Source of the DNA: Phlebopus portentosus
Taxonomy: Eukaryota > Basidiomycota > Agaricomycetes > Boletales > Boletinellaceae
Length of the DNA: 64,000 nt
Assembly (NCBI GenBank): GCA_037892935.1
Contig: JAYXKI010000015.1
Span: forward strand, 868,001-932,000
Direction of reading: 5' to 3'
The position numbers were made by a program, and so were the translations under genes. The notes under the pieces were generated by a model. That model was not told the origin of the DNA and ran no database searches. It worked only from the letters and a program-made list of their open reading frames with translations. Positions 12,537 through 25,460 of the stretch are shown one piece after another (position 1 is the stretch's first letter; each line of letters starts with the position of its first letter).

Positions 12537-12848
12537 TCAGTTTCCTGGTAATAGCCCATTGATACGACTCCTCTGGGAATTGAGATTCGGGATATATGTC
12601 TCGGTGTTCGGAGGAGCGATCGAAGATACACCGTCGGAAGTGACGTTGAACTGACTAGACGTTAAATTCGGTTTCCCTCGTCGATGTCGCAGAGCACACC
12701 GATGCAACAGAAGACAGAGTAGCAATGCGATAATCGTTCCTAGACCAGTGATTTCCGCAACGTTTGCGCCTGTGAATAACCTTGCATCGACCTTGTGCGA
12801 GTTGCTCACGATAGGTGAAATGGATAATGATGAGGAATCGGAATCAGA
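12537..12848 (-). pseudogene. 3' remnant of a single-pass membrane protein gene
   Basis: The minus strand reads a Ser-rich segment, then a hydrophobic segment VAEITGLGTIIALLLCLLLH, then a basic stop-transfer stretch RCALRHRRGK, then a polar tail ending in a stop at 12537. This looks like the C-terminal part of a single-pass surface protein with a cytosolic tail of about 50 residues. The reading continues upstream beyond 12848 only into sequence shared with the NLR cassette copies (no match in composition), so the 5' part of the gene seems to have been replaced by cassette copy A. The stop is about 240 bp downstream of, and convergent with, the b5-ACAD gene. Confidence 0.55.
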
Positions 12849-13194
12849 GAAAGAACCGTGCATGTATGGTGACTGGTATACGTATCTACAGATTTTTTCG
12901 TTGTAAAGCCAATAGCAAATCTGTTTGCCTCCTTTCAATGAATTACTCCATGAACACGCATGTACTGTACATGTGTGAACTAGAAGTTGAAGGTGGCGAT
13001 GTCCATCTATGGCCAGAACAGCGAAGAACAAACAGATTAATACCATGAATCAAGCTCTGAGGAATATCCAAAATGACCGCCAGAGCAATGCAACGTAGAA
13101 TTAGAGCATAAGTATAGAACAAAAATAATGAAGATAAAACAGGGAATGGCAGTATTGCAAAAAGCGGATATCGATAACGCAGCGGCATCAAAAA

Positions 13195-16100
13195 TCACTT
13201 TGGATAGCCTTTCGCCCAGTTCTCTCCCAGCGGGGAATCCAGTAAATCCAGCTTCATCGAGAGCTGACCGATGAAAGCAGTGTTCCGGCCTCGCCAGAGT
13301 ATACCGCGCATATCCTCCGGTATCCACGTCAGCAACTCGCCTCCTTTGCCTTTCACCCAGCCATCTTCAGACAGCGTCCAGTTTAACAGTGTGCGTCCCC
13401 TGGAGGCTGCTGGGCCAGTACCTTGGTCATTTGAGTCGATATGTGTATCTGCTCGGTGGGACAACGAGGATGTTGTCGACGCTCCTTCTGCAAGCCTTTC
13501 GCCGCGTCCTGGAACGACATCTCCAATGCCCACATCCCAGACACGAATGGTCTTGTCCTCGGATCCAGGCACGACGCACGTTCCGTCCGGTGATATTGCA
13601 ACTGCATAGACGATGCCTATGTGCCCCTCGAGCGGGCCTAAGACGAGCTTGCCGGTTTTAGCATCCCAGACGCAAATGGTCGAATCCCAGGAGCCCGAGA
13701 CGATGCGCTCACCATCTGGAGAGAATACAACGGAGGTGAGGCCCCACAATCGTCGTTCGAGCGGCTGCTCCGAGATGAGCTTTCCGGTTCCGGCATCCCA
13801 AATACGAATTGTGCCATCTTCGGAACCCGACACGATGCGCTCGTCCGAGAGAACGCAACCGACATCACCCGGCTTGTGTGCGCCTTGAGCGGGTCCAGGA
13901 CGAGCTCGCCACTATCCACATTCCAAATGCATACCGTTCTATCATCGGAGCCCGAGACGACACGCTCACCATCTGGCGAGAATGCCACCGAATTGATCTC
14001 ACCTGTGTGCCCCTCGAACGGACACGATACAAGTCTGCCGCTGTCAGCATCCCAGATGCAAATACTCCCATCATCGGAGCCTGAGACGATGAGTTTTCCG
14101 TCGGTAGAAACTGCAATTGACTTGACGCCGCCTGTGTGCCCCTTAAGAGGACCCAATATAGACTCGCCACTGTCGGCATCCCAGATGCGAATGGTGCCGT
14201 CGAAAGAGCCTGAGAGGACGCGTGTACCGTCTGGAGAGAACGTCATCGAGTAGACTGCTCCTGTGTGACCCTTGAAAGGACCAATGAGATGCTTGTTACT
14301 GTCGGCGTCCCATATACAGATTGTGTTATCAAGTGAACCTGAAACGATACGTTTTCCATCAGGAGAGAACGCGACTGAGTAAGGTTCTCCTGTGTGCGCT
14401 TTGAATCCACCCGACACGATTTCGGTGCTGCTTACGTCCCAAATGCGAATAGTGCCATCAAATGAACCGGAGATGACGCTTTTACCGTCTGGAGTGAAAG
14501 TAACTAACGTAATACCTGACGTGTGTTCCTCGAATGGTCCCCAGATGCACTGTCCACTGTCCACATCCCAGATGGCAATTTCCCACCCACCTGAGACGAC
14601 GCGTCTCCCATCCGGTAAGAACGCGATGGACTCGACGAGGGACCCGCCAAAAGGTTTTTTACGAGCTCACCGCTGTCGACGTTCCAAATGCTTAGTTCAC
14701 CGGACGAATTTGTCACAAGATGCTTCCCGTCTTGCGAAACAGCCATTGAATACGCGATGCCTGCATTGAACGGAGCCGAGACTCGCTTCCCGGTACAAGC
14801 ATCCCAAATGCCAATTGTGCTATCATTGGAACCTAAGATGTATTTCCCGTCCGGCGTGACTTCGCGGAACCAGACGTTCATGTCATCCTCAAACTGCGCA
14901 GAGACGAGCTCGTCACTCTCGAGATAAAGTACTTTCTCGCTAGAAACTGAGATGACACGTTTGCCGTCCGGAAAGAACGCAACCGACGTGACCTTAGAAT
15001 CACCTGTCTTCAGCGTACCAGAGACAAGACTACCAGAGTCGACGTCCCAAATGCAAATCGTCCCTTCATCAGAGCCTGACACGACCTGCTTGTCGTCCGC
15101 GGAGAACGCGACGGACTTGACTTTGCCACTTGCCTCAAATGGTCTCGATATGAGCTCCCCACTGAGAGCACTACAGACACGAATCGTCTTGTCGTCAGAA
15201 CCAGATGCGATGAGCTCCCCATCAGCGGAGACCGCTATCGACTATATGCCCCTTCAAGACCATAATGCACTGGCTTGGAGTCCTTACTCCTAATCTGTCT
15301 ACTTTGACAGCCGGATGAGTTCCAGAATGACGATCTGCAACAAGCGATTCGCCTTTCCAAAGAGATATGGAGGATAGATACATATATCTGAGGAGCGCTT
15401 TGCGAGATCGGGTATGCGAAGACGCTGGCTAGCCTATATGCTGCCCAAAAGAGGGAACAGATCTCTTCGTCGACTGACTGTAGTAAGATCAGAAAAAATG
15501 ATGATGCGAATGGATAAGATCACTGACCATGACCACTGACCACATACTTGCACCGTACAAAGCTCGGATGGCGACGCGATTGAATTGTCCTGCCAGACTA
15601 AGAACCTCGAGCCAATACAACAGGTGTTCGTTTCCAAAAGCCTTCATACGACTCTTCAGCTCGGTCGAAATGGCTGACCGTGATAGCTCGCACAAATGGA
15701 CAGCCCAGAATCGACATGCGTAATCCAGGTGAGAACCAATATTAATCGCGACACGTGTCTGCAGATCCAGAACACACTCGTTGCAGAGGAACGATGATTC
15801 GAGGTTGCACATGTTGAAATGCAAGTTCTTCGCCATGATATCGAAACACCGCTCAGTTACGGCTTGTTTCTGTATAGCCTCCCGGATATTACATGGTTTG
15901 TCGTCGGACCTTTGTGATGACAATAGATAGTCAGCAAAAGACGCGTGGTGTAGTCGAATCGGCTTCCCGGGCTCGTATGAGATAACGGATTGAAGCTGAG
16001 TTAAGATGGGATCTACCGTGTTTTCCTCGAGTCCTAGAAAGGTTTCGATAACGGAACCTGTTAAAGCCTCTTTTACAACTAGGATAAGTCCCAACACAGC

Positions 16101-18301
16101 CGTGGCAATGTCCTTCAAGTTTGACCGCCACATTCCGGACCCCTTCAAAGCGGTCGTATAAAGACCGTATAGGCCGTGTTCGCCAAGTGATTGATTGTTG
16201 TTCACAAGTTGTCGTAAGTTCCGTCGCGGATCGCCAGGACCACGTACCATCTTGATCGCCGTAGACGCCCATATGAAAAGCCCATCTGCGCCACTACAGA
16301 GCATCTGGATCTCCTTAGCCAATTCCTGGACTTGATCTCCAAATTCGTCGTTCATCTCTTCTCTGATGTAAAGAGCAACGTCACTTGTTCCGTCTTCGGC
16401 AGCATGCACAAGTTCGACATGATTGATATGAGCTTTTGTCGGAAGGTCCTTCACGATATCACGTTCTGGTCGACTCGTAATAAGAATGCGAACCTTCGAA
16501 GGAAGCAGCGCGAATTTGGCCTTCAGCAGATTCAGTAGAGCTCGTCGGCTGTCAACATTGCCACATTCATCCAATGCATCGAGTATAATCACGATAGTGT
16601 TTGGGATGTCCACCTTGCTTAACGGCTCTAAGAGCAGCTTCGTGAATTGCTCCTCCTGCACACCGTCAATGATATTCATGCTTTCACCGACCACGCTGAT
16701 GAAGTGCTTTCCGACAAGCGGATGACGCTCCGCCAGCTTGCAGGCAATGGTTCGAATGACATTGCTCGGCTCACTCTTATTCCGCTCGAAGAATAAATGG
16801 ACAGTATCATACCCATGTCCGAACGAGGCGGTCACTGCGACGGTACTCTTTCCCGATCCCGCAGCGCCAGTAATCCAAAGAATATTTGGAGATGTCTTCG
16901 ACTTCAGGAAGTCACTGATTTGTTCCAAGTATTTCGTCCGGGTCCCAGGAAGGCATCGGAGACGCTTGGAGACATTGGACATGGCTGTGAAGGGCCCGAG
17001 TTTCTCTTTCAAATCGGCGAGGTCGTGCTGCGACACTGGATTGCGAGGTCTGATTGAGGATCGACCAAAGAAAAGGAAAACTCACCTATCTTCTTCAACA
17101 TGGCCGTATCCAGATCACGTCTGAGATCAACGAATCGATCTTTGTAATCTTTGATTTTTTGACGCTTGTGTCCAAGTACCATTCGACCTAGAATAAACTT
17201 TATCAGCGAAAGCAACACAGTCAAGTGCAGCATCATACGGAGAAAATAGTGCTTAGAGTAGTCCTGCACAAAGCGAGAGCATTCAACAGTCTCATGAAGC
17301 ATCGGCTTTAGGAAGGGCTTCAGATCCTCTCTCCTATCAAGCGAACTCGATAGCTCGTCTGAAAATTCAAACGCAGTCTTCATTCTCTCCATCAGGCCAA
17401 TAAGATCTTTGTCGCCTTTGTACTGATCGGACACGAGCTGAGAAATAATATTAATACATCACGATGATAACGCAATGCAACATGCCTGAACATACCTTAA
17501 ACAGAGCAGAAGTTGACTTCCATGATAAAGTGACAATAGATGTCATCTGAAGAGTCATTCCAGAAACCTATTTATAGCTAGAAAGAAAGAAGACTTACTC
17601 CCGGAACTTTGTCAATGGCATCAAAAATCTTATCGCCTGCCTCAACAAATAGCCCGATTGTCTCAACAACGCGGAGATGTCGATCTAGACGATTCTTGAT
17701 AGTTTCCACGCCGTGCTCAGCAATGCTGACTTCGATTTCGGCTAAGCGGAGTGCGTCGATTTTTTCGAGATGAAGATGAATGATGCCACTTGTCTCTGTG
17801 CGTCTTTGACGAAACAGTCGGCTTGGTGGACTAGAAAGGCTGCGTTGAACTTGGAAGATATGTCAGCTCCAGTTGCAGTATATACAGTAGATGAGAACTT
17901 ACCATGTTGACCGATTTCTTGTACGAGTTCTTCGAATTGAATGTCGACGTGCCCAAGGGGATTAGCTGGCCCAAGTTTTATGTTCTCCTTCAGCTGTATG
18001 GCGAGGACAGCAGAGGCGTCCGAAAGCGCACTGTCCTATGATGAGCGCTTGAGATATTTGCCCGCTGAAACTACTTACAAGGCAACAGTGCCTTTCCACG
18101 CCGGCTTCCCATCCCCATCGAGGGTCACAGTCTTTCGGAAGACTCTACCGAGTATGACCTCCACATAAAGCGTGGAATTCCTTTTTGTCTTCCTCGAGAT
18201 GTCCTCAACACGAACGACTAGAGGAATACGCATTGGCCGGGATGAAGTCTACATACGTTTAAAGGCTCACCTTCAAGCGCATAGTGAGTCGGTTCAGACA
18301 T
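13195..18301 (-). pseudogene. NACHT-WD40 NLR, copy A (frameshifted)
   Basis: This is the copy A version of the C2-helical-NACHT-WD40 receptor described for copies B and C. The predicted start is MSEPTHYALE at 18301. The NACHT exon (15489-17036) is open and keeps the Walker A motif GAAGSGKST, the Walker B-like IVIILDALDECG and the sensor text RILITSRPERD. The WD40 region is broken: a small deletion near 15245, an indel near 14650 and a one-base loss near 13853 (compared with copies B and C) move the reading among three frames (15082-14504, 14564-13638, 13833-13195). The C-terminal signature DWTLSEDGWVKGKGG with LLTWIPEDMRG remains at the 3' end. It is best called a pseudogene, though a truncated NACHT protein lacking the WD40 propellers could still be made. 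Confidence 0.85.
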
Positions 18302-19804
18302 GCTGGAAGAGTGTCAAGCGAGGTCCCGTCCTGTGCCGCATGACCGTCCTCTTATAATCGTGTACGTAGCATGTCCATATCTACAGAACCAAACATGCTG
18401 TATGCGTGCGGTGCATGTCCCTGTTTCCAAGTAATCAGACTTCTTTGATTGATGAAGCGGGGTCCTATCCGTACCTTAGGTGAGTTAGCTGTGTTATAGG
18501 TTTGTGAAGCTGTACTCTAGCTGTACATGACTGCAGCATAGTAAGGCTCGACGAGACATTGACCGAGAGAGCGTAACGAATACGAGACTGCAGAGGTGAT
18601 GGGAAAGAAGTCAGCAAAGACGAAAAACAAGGCTGGAACAAATTTCACTGACTTCTCCACTATCCTCCAAGCATCCCATCTATTGTCTATCTTCTCGAAT
18701 TCCCGAGTCGAGCGGGGCGCTCATTCAGCCCCACAATAGCTCAAACTTTGCTCACACGTATCGCCTGTTTACGCAAACAGCCCCCATAGTACCGCCCTTC
18801 TTTTGTGGTATGAACCGGGCCCAACATGAGGCCGGCACGAGCAACAAGGTAAACCACTGAAGACTACACATCGGCATAGCATGCCAAGTACCGTTGAACA
18901 CCAGTGCAAAACTGAGCAAAATAGCGGTTCTCTGGATGTCCCATGGAACGCGATTCACCCCAGCAACCAAAATGAGACAGGCGACAAGTCAGCATTGGCA
19001 TAGGACAACGTCGGAGACAGTTTTCACCTGCCTATCTACTATCTTCCAATCCATCGTCAATCTTGAGTTTCTCAAACCTAACAGAGCAATCATCCGTTCA
19101 TCTGCACAACACTGTGGGCGCCGCATTTCATTTGCGGTTAAATCGGAGAGTACATGAGACCAGCACGAGCATCAGGAGAAGTTAAGACCCTGGATATTTC
19201 AATCCATCTAGGTCATGGCGCTGACTCTAACTTCGTGCTTCTCGACCTCTCGTTCTCCCTTTCTCGCTTTCATGTTGTTTTTTATCAATTGTCACATACC
19301 GATTCACAAACAAAGATCGAGTATCCGGAACAGATGGTCATTCGAACTCGGGGATCCTTGCTGCTTTCCTAGATGTTTATAAGTACGGAAGAACAGAAAC
19401 GACACACACGTTATAAGTAGTGGGTTACGTAACATAGCGTGTTTACTATATGTGGCCATGGTGTCTCACGCACTGTACTTCTTTGTTGCACAATTTTTGA
19501 GCCTTTCATCTTCTTCAAGTACCAATTGTACTGGCGCACATAATCAAAATTCGCTTCGTGTATCAAGTTCGTAAAGTCCATCTCTTCTCTTCGCTATATC
19601 TAACAAGATCATCGTCTACATCAGATGTCCTTCTGCGCATCTTTCTCATTTGGTATGCAATTCTTATGACGTTCTGCTCCGCAAGTTACAATTGGAGGTC
19701 AAGGTTATGATGCAAGGTCTATCGTTGTATTTGCTTGCTGAGAAAACGTACACTGAAACAGATTATGTGAAAATCAGATATCCAGATAGTGAAATGATGA
19801 AGGC
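18302..19804. other. Cassette A intergenic region between NLR promoter and zinc-finger 3' end
   Basis: About 1.5 kb with no convincing gene. It contains the NLR 5' leader and promoter and matches 32213-33711 (copy B) and 39704-41237 (copy C). A plus-strand ORF that is open in copies B and C just downstream of the zinc-finger gene (33290-33670, and 39688-40074 inverted) is interrupted here. Confidence 0.5.
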
Positions 19805-21908
19805 TCATGTCGGTCGATAGCGTTCCGGCAAATTTTTAATGCTACCCCTTACACCAGGGCTCCAGTTCAATCCGAGTGCTATTTCATAGCAGGGATTACC
19901 TGGCCCTCGCTGTTTCAGGTGACGCACTAGGTCATCACTGCGAGTATATCCTAGCGTTGGACATGAGCATGCCTTCGAACCCTGCCCCGCCCATGGAAAA
20001 TCCAATCCAGGGCACAACCATCCGTAACTGTCGGGACGCTCATGTCTGAGCTCGTGCCTTTCGAGCTCCTTCTTTGATCTACACCATGTCTTGCAGCCAT
20101 GGCTACATTCATATTTTGAAGTAGGTGCGCTACGCCCGACATTATACGGCTTTTGCCGTAGATGAGATCCGGATTGCTTGATTTTGTCTTTTCCCTTCAT
20201 TTCTCTTGACGTTGAAGTTGTATTCTGCTTTCTGGCGGGGTCACGGTCAGTGCTTTCTACATGACTCCGCAACGGTCCGGAGGATGGCGAAGCCCTGTTC
20301 GTAGGTGTAGCCGCATACGCAGCTGCAGCGACTTGAGCGTGGTTCGCATCGGGAACGAAGGCAGTCGCAATGCGGCTGAGGCGGGCTACGTCGACTTGCC
20401 CTCGTACATACTGGGTTTCTTGGATCTTGTTGTGATTTACAGTTTGTAAATCTCGACACGAATCAAGACTCGTGTCTGGTTGGGGTTTGTCATTTACGCC
20501 TGGCACGGGCATCATAGGTTGCGGGACGAGTGAATAATTCCCTGTGCTCAAGCCCGCAGAGTTATTAGAACTGGATTTCGATATTCCAGTTAATGCGGTT
20601 GGTCGATTGCCGAACTCCGTATTCACAAATGACGAGTTTTCAACAGGCTTGAACCGTGTCCTTAGGACCGACATAAAAGCAGGTTCTCTTGAGAGTCCTG
20701 CACCGACGTTTGAGATGAAATCCATCGACCCGCCTTGTTAGGTAAAGCCTAAGTTGGATCTATCCTCGGCATGGAACGAGGCGGCGTCAATGCCTTGGTT
20801 GATGGAGGGAGATAAGTTGGTCCGCTCGACGCTAAAGTGCATTTCTGCAGGCGTCTCATGTTGTGCCAGTCTGAGGTTATCAGAGAGGGCCGAATAGTCC
20901 ACGTCAGAAGAGGAAGGGGAGATTTCTTCAGCAGAACTGATGGGCCCACGCGAGTCCATGCGAGTCGGATTGAATGGTGTATATCCCAATTTGTGCTCTT
21001 TAAAGCCAGAGGTGTCACTCACGTGGAGGGAAGGATGGAAAAAAAGCCCCTCCGTGGGTGTCAACGGGCCACCAAACTGTGTACCGTTGGCTGTCACGTT
21101 TACCAAGCCACCGACTGTGTTGATTCCAACACTCTACAAAGTCCTATCAGTAACGTACGCCTGGGGAAATATAGGAGTGTGCTCACTGAGTAAGCAGAGG
21201 TGTAGTAGTCATCCGCTCGGTCTCTGCGAGCGATAGGATACCCGCGATTAGGGACACCATTCGCAGAGTAATTGGAGACCCCTGTGTCCGGCGTCGGCTC
21301 CTCGCCTTCCGAGGACCCGTGCGTGCTGGAACCAGGCGAAATGAAGGAGTCGAATGTGCTTGGTTGAACATGAGAACGTGATGCGTGCGGAACAGGTGGG
21401 TCAGTCTGTTCCGAGCTAAGTCGGACTGAATTTCCTGAACTTGAAGAAGCGGAGGGGGTCCCCCAGGGTGAACTGACATCTGGAACTTGGCCCAGTTCGG
21501 CGTGTGCGTAACCAACGTAACCAAGCCCGTCTTCCGTTAAAGCGGATGTTTCTGACCCATGCGCGGGGGGACGAAAGAAAGGCACACCTCTAAACGTCAT
21601 CGAGGGCCATTTGCCTGCATTGTCGGTCGTGCCATTGGCCAAGCCACCGAATGTACTGGGCCCGGCTCTCTTTAAAGTCGGTCAGGGACTTTTGTCTAAA
21701 GGAAGTCAAGGAGTGTACTCACTGAGGTGTCGTTATAGTTATCAAAAGCTGCAGCGGTGCGGCCATAGGCATCAGAGTACCCGCCTTTAGGTATCTGATC
21801 AGCGGGGTAATTGGCTGCATATGTAGGTGGGTACTCGCCTTGGGAGGACCCATATGCATATGAGTAGTCATATGTGGATGTGCCGTAGTCGACGTTGTAG
21901 TACGACAT
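19805..21908 (-). pseudogene. Tyr-rich C2H2 zinc-finger protein, copy A (nonsense at 20738)
   Basis: Three exons on the minus strand follow the structure of copies B and C: exon 1 from 21908 (MSYYNVDYGTSTYDYSYAYG), exon 2 about 21660-21190, exon 3 about 21130-19805. Exon 3 has an in-frame TAA at 20738-20740 where copy C has GAA (TEQSGSMDF in C). The reading then continues open through the zinc-finger region (YECSHGCKTWCRSKKELERH) to the full-length stop after LPERYRPT. One substitution therefore removes the fingers unless translation reads through or restarts at MDFISNVG. The C-terminal tail is complete here, unlike copy B. Confidence 0.75.
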
Positions 21909-22975
21909 GGTAATGAAGATAACAACAGATCTAGAGATGGACTGCTAGAGCAAGGGGATGAGAAAGGTAGCAGAGAGAGTTGCTGAGGTCCTCTAGCGTC
22001 CAACGAACGCGTTTAAATCGCGCAACAAAGGGGTGTTTGGTTCTGTTTGTACCGTGTGGCCTAAAGCATCCGAGGCTCGAGGCTCGTGAGCGCGACAGAC
22101 CGATCCTTACCGTTTTCGGTTGTTTGGCCTTGCCGAAAGCTGCTGATGGAGTTCCCGAAATTGTTCGGGCTTGTTCTCTCTGAAGAGGTCGTGGTGTATC
22201 GTAGCAGTCAAGTCGAAATGCGGTAGCTGTAATTACTGTAAGACCGACGCGTCCATCTGGAATAAAAGTGTGGTTATTCAGGTCAACACGATGGAGTAGC
22301 GTCAGTTCACAAATTGTCTCTTTCAATAAGGAAATCATTCAACAGAAGTGCATATTTGCAGCGGCGATCTTGGGAATATGTATGCTTGATCAGTTATACG
22401 TTTGTTTATGCTGCATCGGCGGATAAAATTCATGACTTCTGAATAAATTCCAGGGGTTAAGGGCTTCATGAAAGAGGTACAAACAAGTATTCTTTCTCTC
22501 TGTGGATTAAAGGAGAGTGAGACATTCCCTAACCCACAGACGATAATTGCTGCATAGGTCAGTTGACGTAAACGAGCTATTATCAGTACACGCATCGTAA
22601 TCGAGAAGCCTTGCCCACCGAAATGCAGTCCCAGTCCGATTACTCAGTTTGTGGGTAGTTTGCGATCTTCACTTGTACCCCGATAAAGAGCGTACGAAAC
22701 CTTCTGAGTCGAATCAGTGTGGATTACTGTCTAATAAATTTTAATTCAGCAGAGGGATAGCACGATACCAGACATTGGAGCTCGTCTCGTGGGCTGAATG
22801 AGTCGGTCCTCTGGTCATGGTCAGCGCTTGGGACTGAAATCCAAAACTGGGAGGTTGTTCGATGGAGACAGAAGGCTGTGGAGTATCGTCCTGTGATCAA
22901 GCTCTTGAGATGAGAAAAGTCCTATTCCGACTATGACGGGGCCACGAAACGTCGAGGAGTGCAGGCGCTGTCGAA

Positions 22976-23608
22976 TAGGGTTCCGCAGCGTATCGTATAT
23001 AGCGTATACGATACGGTGTATACGCTATACGCCCGTATACGTATCAGCTCGAATAGTCAATATATATGCGCATATTTATACGCTCGTATGCGTATATGGT
23101 TTCGGAAATTTTTGCGTATACGCCGTATACGCGCGTATATTTTTACTGTAAGGTCTGAAACCAGTGAGAAAACTCAGATTTTAAATAAAAGTCAGCTCCG
23201 CTTCCACCAAAATGAGTAACTACTCACCAAAACGTTAGTGTTGGATCTCAGTCTCAAGGGTTAGTTGCTTGGTACTGAGGCGTGGGAATTACAACTGGCT
23301 TTCAGTCGTGGTTCCCACAATTTCCACCCTCCTCACTGCTTACTCTTGTAAGTTTATCAATATTTATATCAGTTGTCTTAAGCCAAGGAACGCCATGTAA
23401 GTATCTTGAGGCTCGAACAAGAGGTGTAATGGTCAAAATACCATATTACAAGTCAGTATGGTCCCGTATACGCCGTATACGCCGTATATTATACGTGCGT
23501 ATGCGTATCTTGCTTCAGAGACAAATATACGCGCGTATTTTATACGACCGTATGCGTATGAAGCTGAAAATATACGCCCGTATCGTATACGATACGCGCG
23601 GAACCCTA
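22976..23608. mobile_element. hAT-like MITE, 633 bp, with 8-bp target duplication
   Basis: The element starts TAGGGTTCCGC and ends with the inverted form GCGGAACCCTA. It is flanked on both sides by CTGTCGAA (22968-22975 and 23609-23616). The same locus without the insert is present at about 49945 (E2) and, inverted, at about 36518 (spacer), each with a single CTGTCGAA. Both subterminal regions are packed with GTATACG motifs in both orientations. An 8-bp duplication with short terminal inverted repeats is typical of the hAT superfamily. No transposase is encoded, so it is non-autonomous. Confidence 0.85.
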
Positions 23609-24486
23609 CTGTCGAATAAGGATTTCTGGCTTCTTAGACATATGGTGTCTTCACTCGTTACCTTCCTCGTTGTACTTTCCAACATTCATCTGAAGCGTAA
23701 GCATGTCAGCGCGCCGCTTTCAATTATCAGACTTTATGCATATAATACCAGAGGAAAAGATGAGCATCTCGATGCGCTACCGTATGTTCTGTCCACTTCC
23801 AGTGCTGCTGTGGATAAATTTTGAAGACTTATTGAAAAGTGAATTTGACTCATTCTTGAATCTTCTGCCCATGCGATGGTGCATATCTTCGATTAAGCCA
23901 GATAGAAGCCAAGTCTAAAGTTGCTATACATGCTTACATTTGAATTTATTCGAGAGTTTGAAATCGGCACAATCATGTTGCCGGGGATGCTAGTCTTCTT
24001 CGGATACAGTGGATCGTCCAGTTGCAGGCCAAAACATTGGAACAATAATTACGGATATGTCAGTTCGTCGAACTTCCTGAGAACCAGATCAGCGTTGTCG
24101 AGGAATGTATCGACAATCGCTGTATTAGTCTATTTCTGCACCGAAATAAGTTCGTTTGTGTGGTCAGAGAGCGTTGCAAACAGGCATCACTCATATTACT
24201 TTCCCTATCGTTGTCGACTTTCACATCGCAAAGAATGATTATTACAATTCCATTTCATTGTAACTCGAGTGGCAGAGTTCCATTCACGTCGATCACCAAG
24301 AAGATTCGCCGGCAAAAGAAAACTACGTGACCCTGTCTGCGTGTATTCTGCGGATGTTGCGGGTGATTTAGTATTCTTCGTTGCGACCGGGTTAGTGATA
24401 TTTTCCCTCGCCAATACAAGGCCCAAAGCACCTCGGAAATAAGGCTTCAAGTTTCAAATTCGCAATTGCATCTTCTGGCCAACAGA

Positions 24487-24757
24487 CTATTCATTCTTCC
24501 TCTTGCGTTTTGCAAGCGCCTCGGAATGTTCGTCGTCCATATCGTAATCCTCCATGACACCCAAGTAATAGAAGTTGAATCTCTCCGGGTCCCATCCAAC
24601 CTCGTAAACCGCAGAGCTTCATCACTCTCGATGCAAGATACGACATCAGTATCATATTTTTGGACTTTCCGATCGCCATTCTGGGAGACCTTATTAGACT
24701 AGACAAAAATAAGCATCAGGGTAATGCGTGGAGACGTGACGATTGAGGTGGGCTTTT
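24487..24757 (-). pseudogene. 3' fragment of C2H2 gene, in E1
   Basis: This is a copy of the 3' end of the complete gene at 57136-58443, ending in the same KRKRKNE stop. About 100 bp covering much of the second finger is missing, and homology stops at 24757, within what would be the first finger. It cannot encode a working zinc finger. The same damaged form, inverted, is at 48739-49002. Confidence 0.75.
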
Positions 24758-25460
24758 CGCAGAGTCATCAGGAAAAAGTCTAGCAGAATTTATGCCACAT
24801 ATATGTACATATAAGTAATAGAATGCATGAAAGATATAGATGAACATACAACCGATGGCCCTTCACACAAGGTATCAAAAGATCAGTGTGAGACTGTAGC
24901 AGAGTGATGAGTTGAATAAGACTTTCGTAAATCTGCATGCATGATCAACGCTTGCAAAGCTTTGGAAGAGCATACAACCCATGGCTAATCTCACAGGGGA
25001 CCAGCAGAGATATCAATCTGAATAGGTTATATGGCGACTTGCATTGTTCTTGTAGGAGTATTGTAATGCTAAATCGACCCTTTGAAATATTGTGTATCTT
25101 TGTATTCATTGTCACACCAATATACACTGTAAGTTATAAGACAATTGTTGTATTACACTACAAGTAGTACATTGAGTTTGTGTTACTTTACAGTCAAGCT
25201 ACATTACAGCTATGTCAAATACATACCATTGAGTATCCAGCAAGTCAGAAGTACTCCAGATTAGAGCCAGGCAGTCAGTTTGACTACATTGCAAACAAGG
25301 GACAGAAGCACAAGAGCGAGACCGGAAGCGAGACTGGAAAAGCAGGTTCTTCAGACAGCTAACAGACACAACACGAGACAGCGACGGTGAATGGTCAGTC
25401 TTGATCAGCAAAAGCATTTTGAGTGTACTGAGAGTCAGGTTACATCTGGGAGGCAGGAGG
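24758..25460. other. Noncoding part of left arm
   Basis: AT-rich stretch with no convincing ORF. It matches 48078-48738 in inverse orientation. Confidence 0.5.

Larger units (their letters stand above)
12850..22402 (-). repeat. NLR/zinc-finger cassette, copy A
   Basis: This segment matches, gene by gene and also in noncoding parts, the cassettes at 26.7-36.2 kb (same orientation) and 37.1-46.8 kb (inverted). The left edge of shared sequence is at about 12850, where all copies begin with the same text (ACCGTGCATGTATGGTGAC). Copy B ends at the position corresponding to 22402, while copy C continues further into the E block. By eye, copy A differs more from B and C than they do from each other, so it is the older or faster-decaying copy. 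Confidence 0.85.
22403..24757. repeat. E block, copy 1 (carries MITE)
   Basis: Sequence downstream of the C2H2 gene at 57 kb appears to have been duplicated as a unit. E1 matches 49442-51203 (E2), 56433-57500 (E3) and, inverted, the palindrome spacer 36199-37092. It ends with a damaged 3' piece of the C2H2 gene (24487-24757). Apart from that piece I see no gene: short minus-strand ORFs such as the one starting MSKKPEIFIRQRLHS recur in the copies but have no recognised domain. Confidence 0.75.

Noticed and set aside
12943..13191. Short hydrophobic ORF at the NLR 3' flank, repeated in the copies
   Set aside because: It lies in the 3' UTR region of the NLR. It recurs only because the cassette is duplicated, and has frame changes between copies.
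22985..23600. GTATACG-rich arrays as possible telomeric, centromeric or origin repeats
   Set aside because: They lie inside a mobile element bounded by inverted termini and an 8-bp target duplication, so they are better explained as subterminal transposon repeats.
23282..23824. 180-codon ORF across the MITE
   Set aside because: It crosses the element's right end and target duplication, and is absent from the empty-site copies. No family features.
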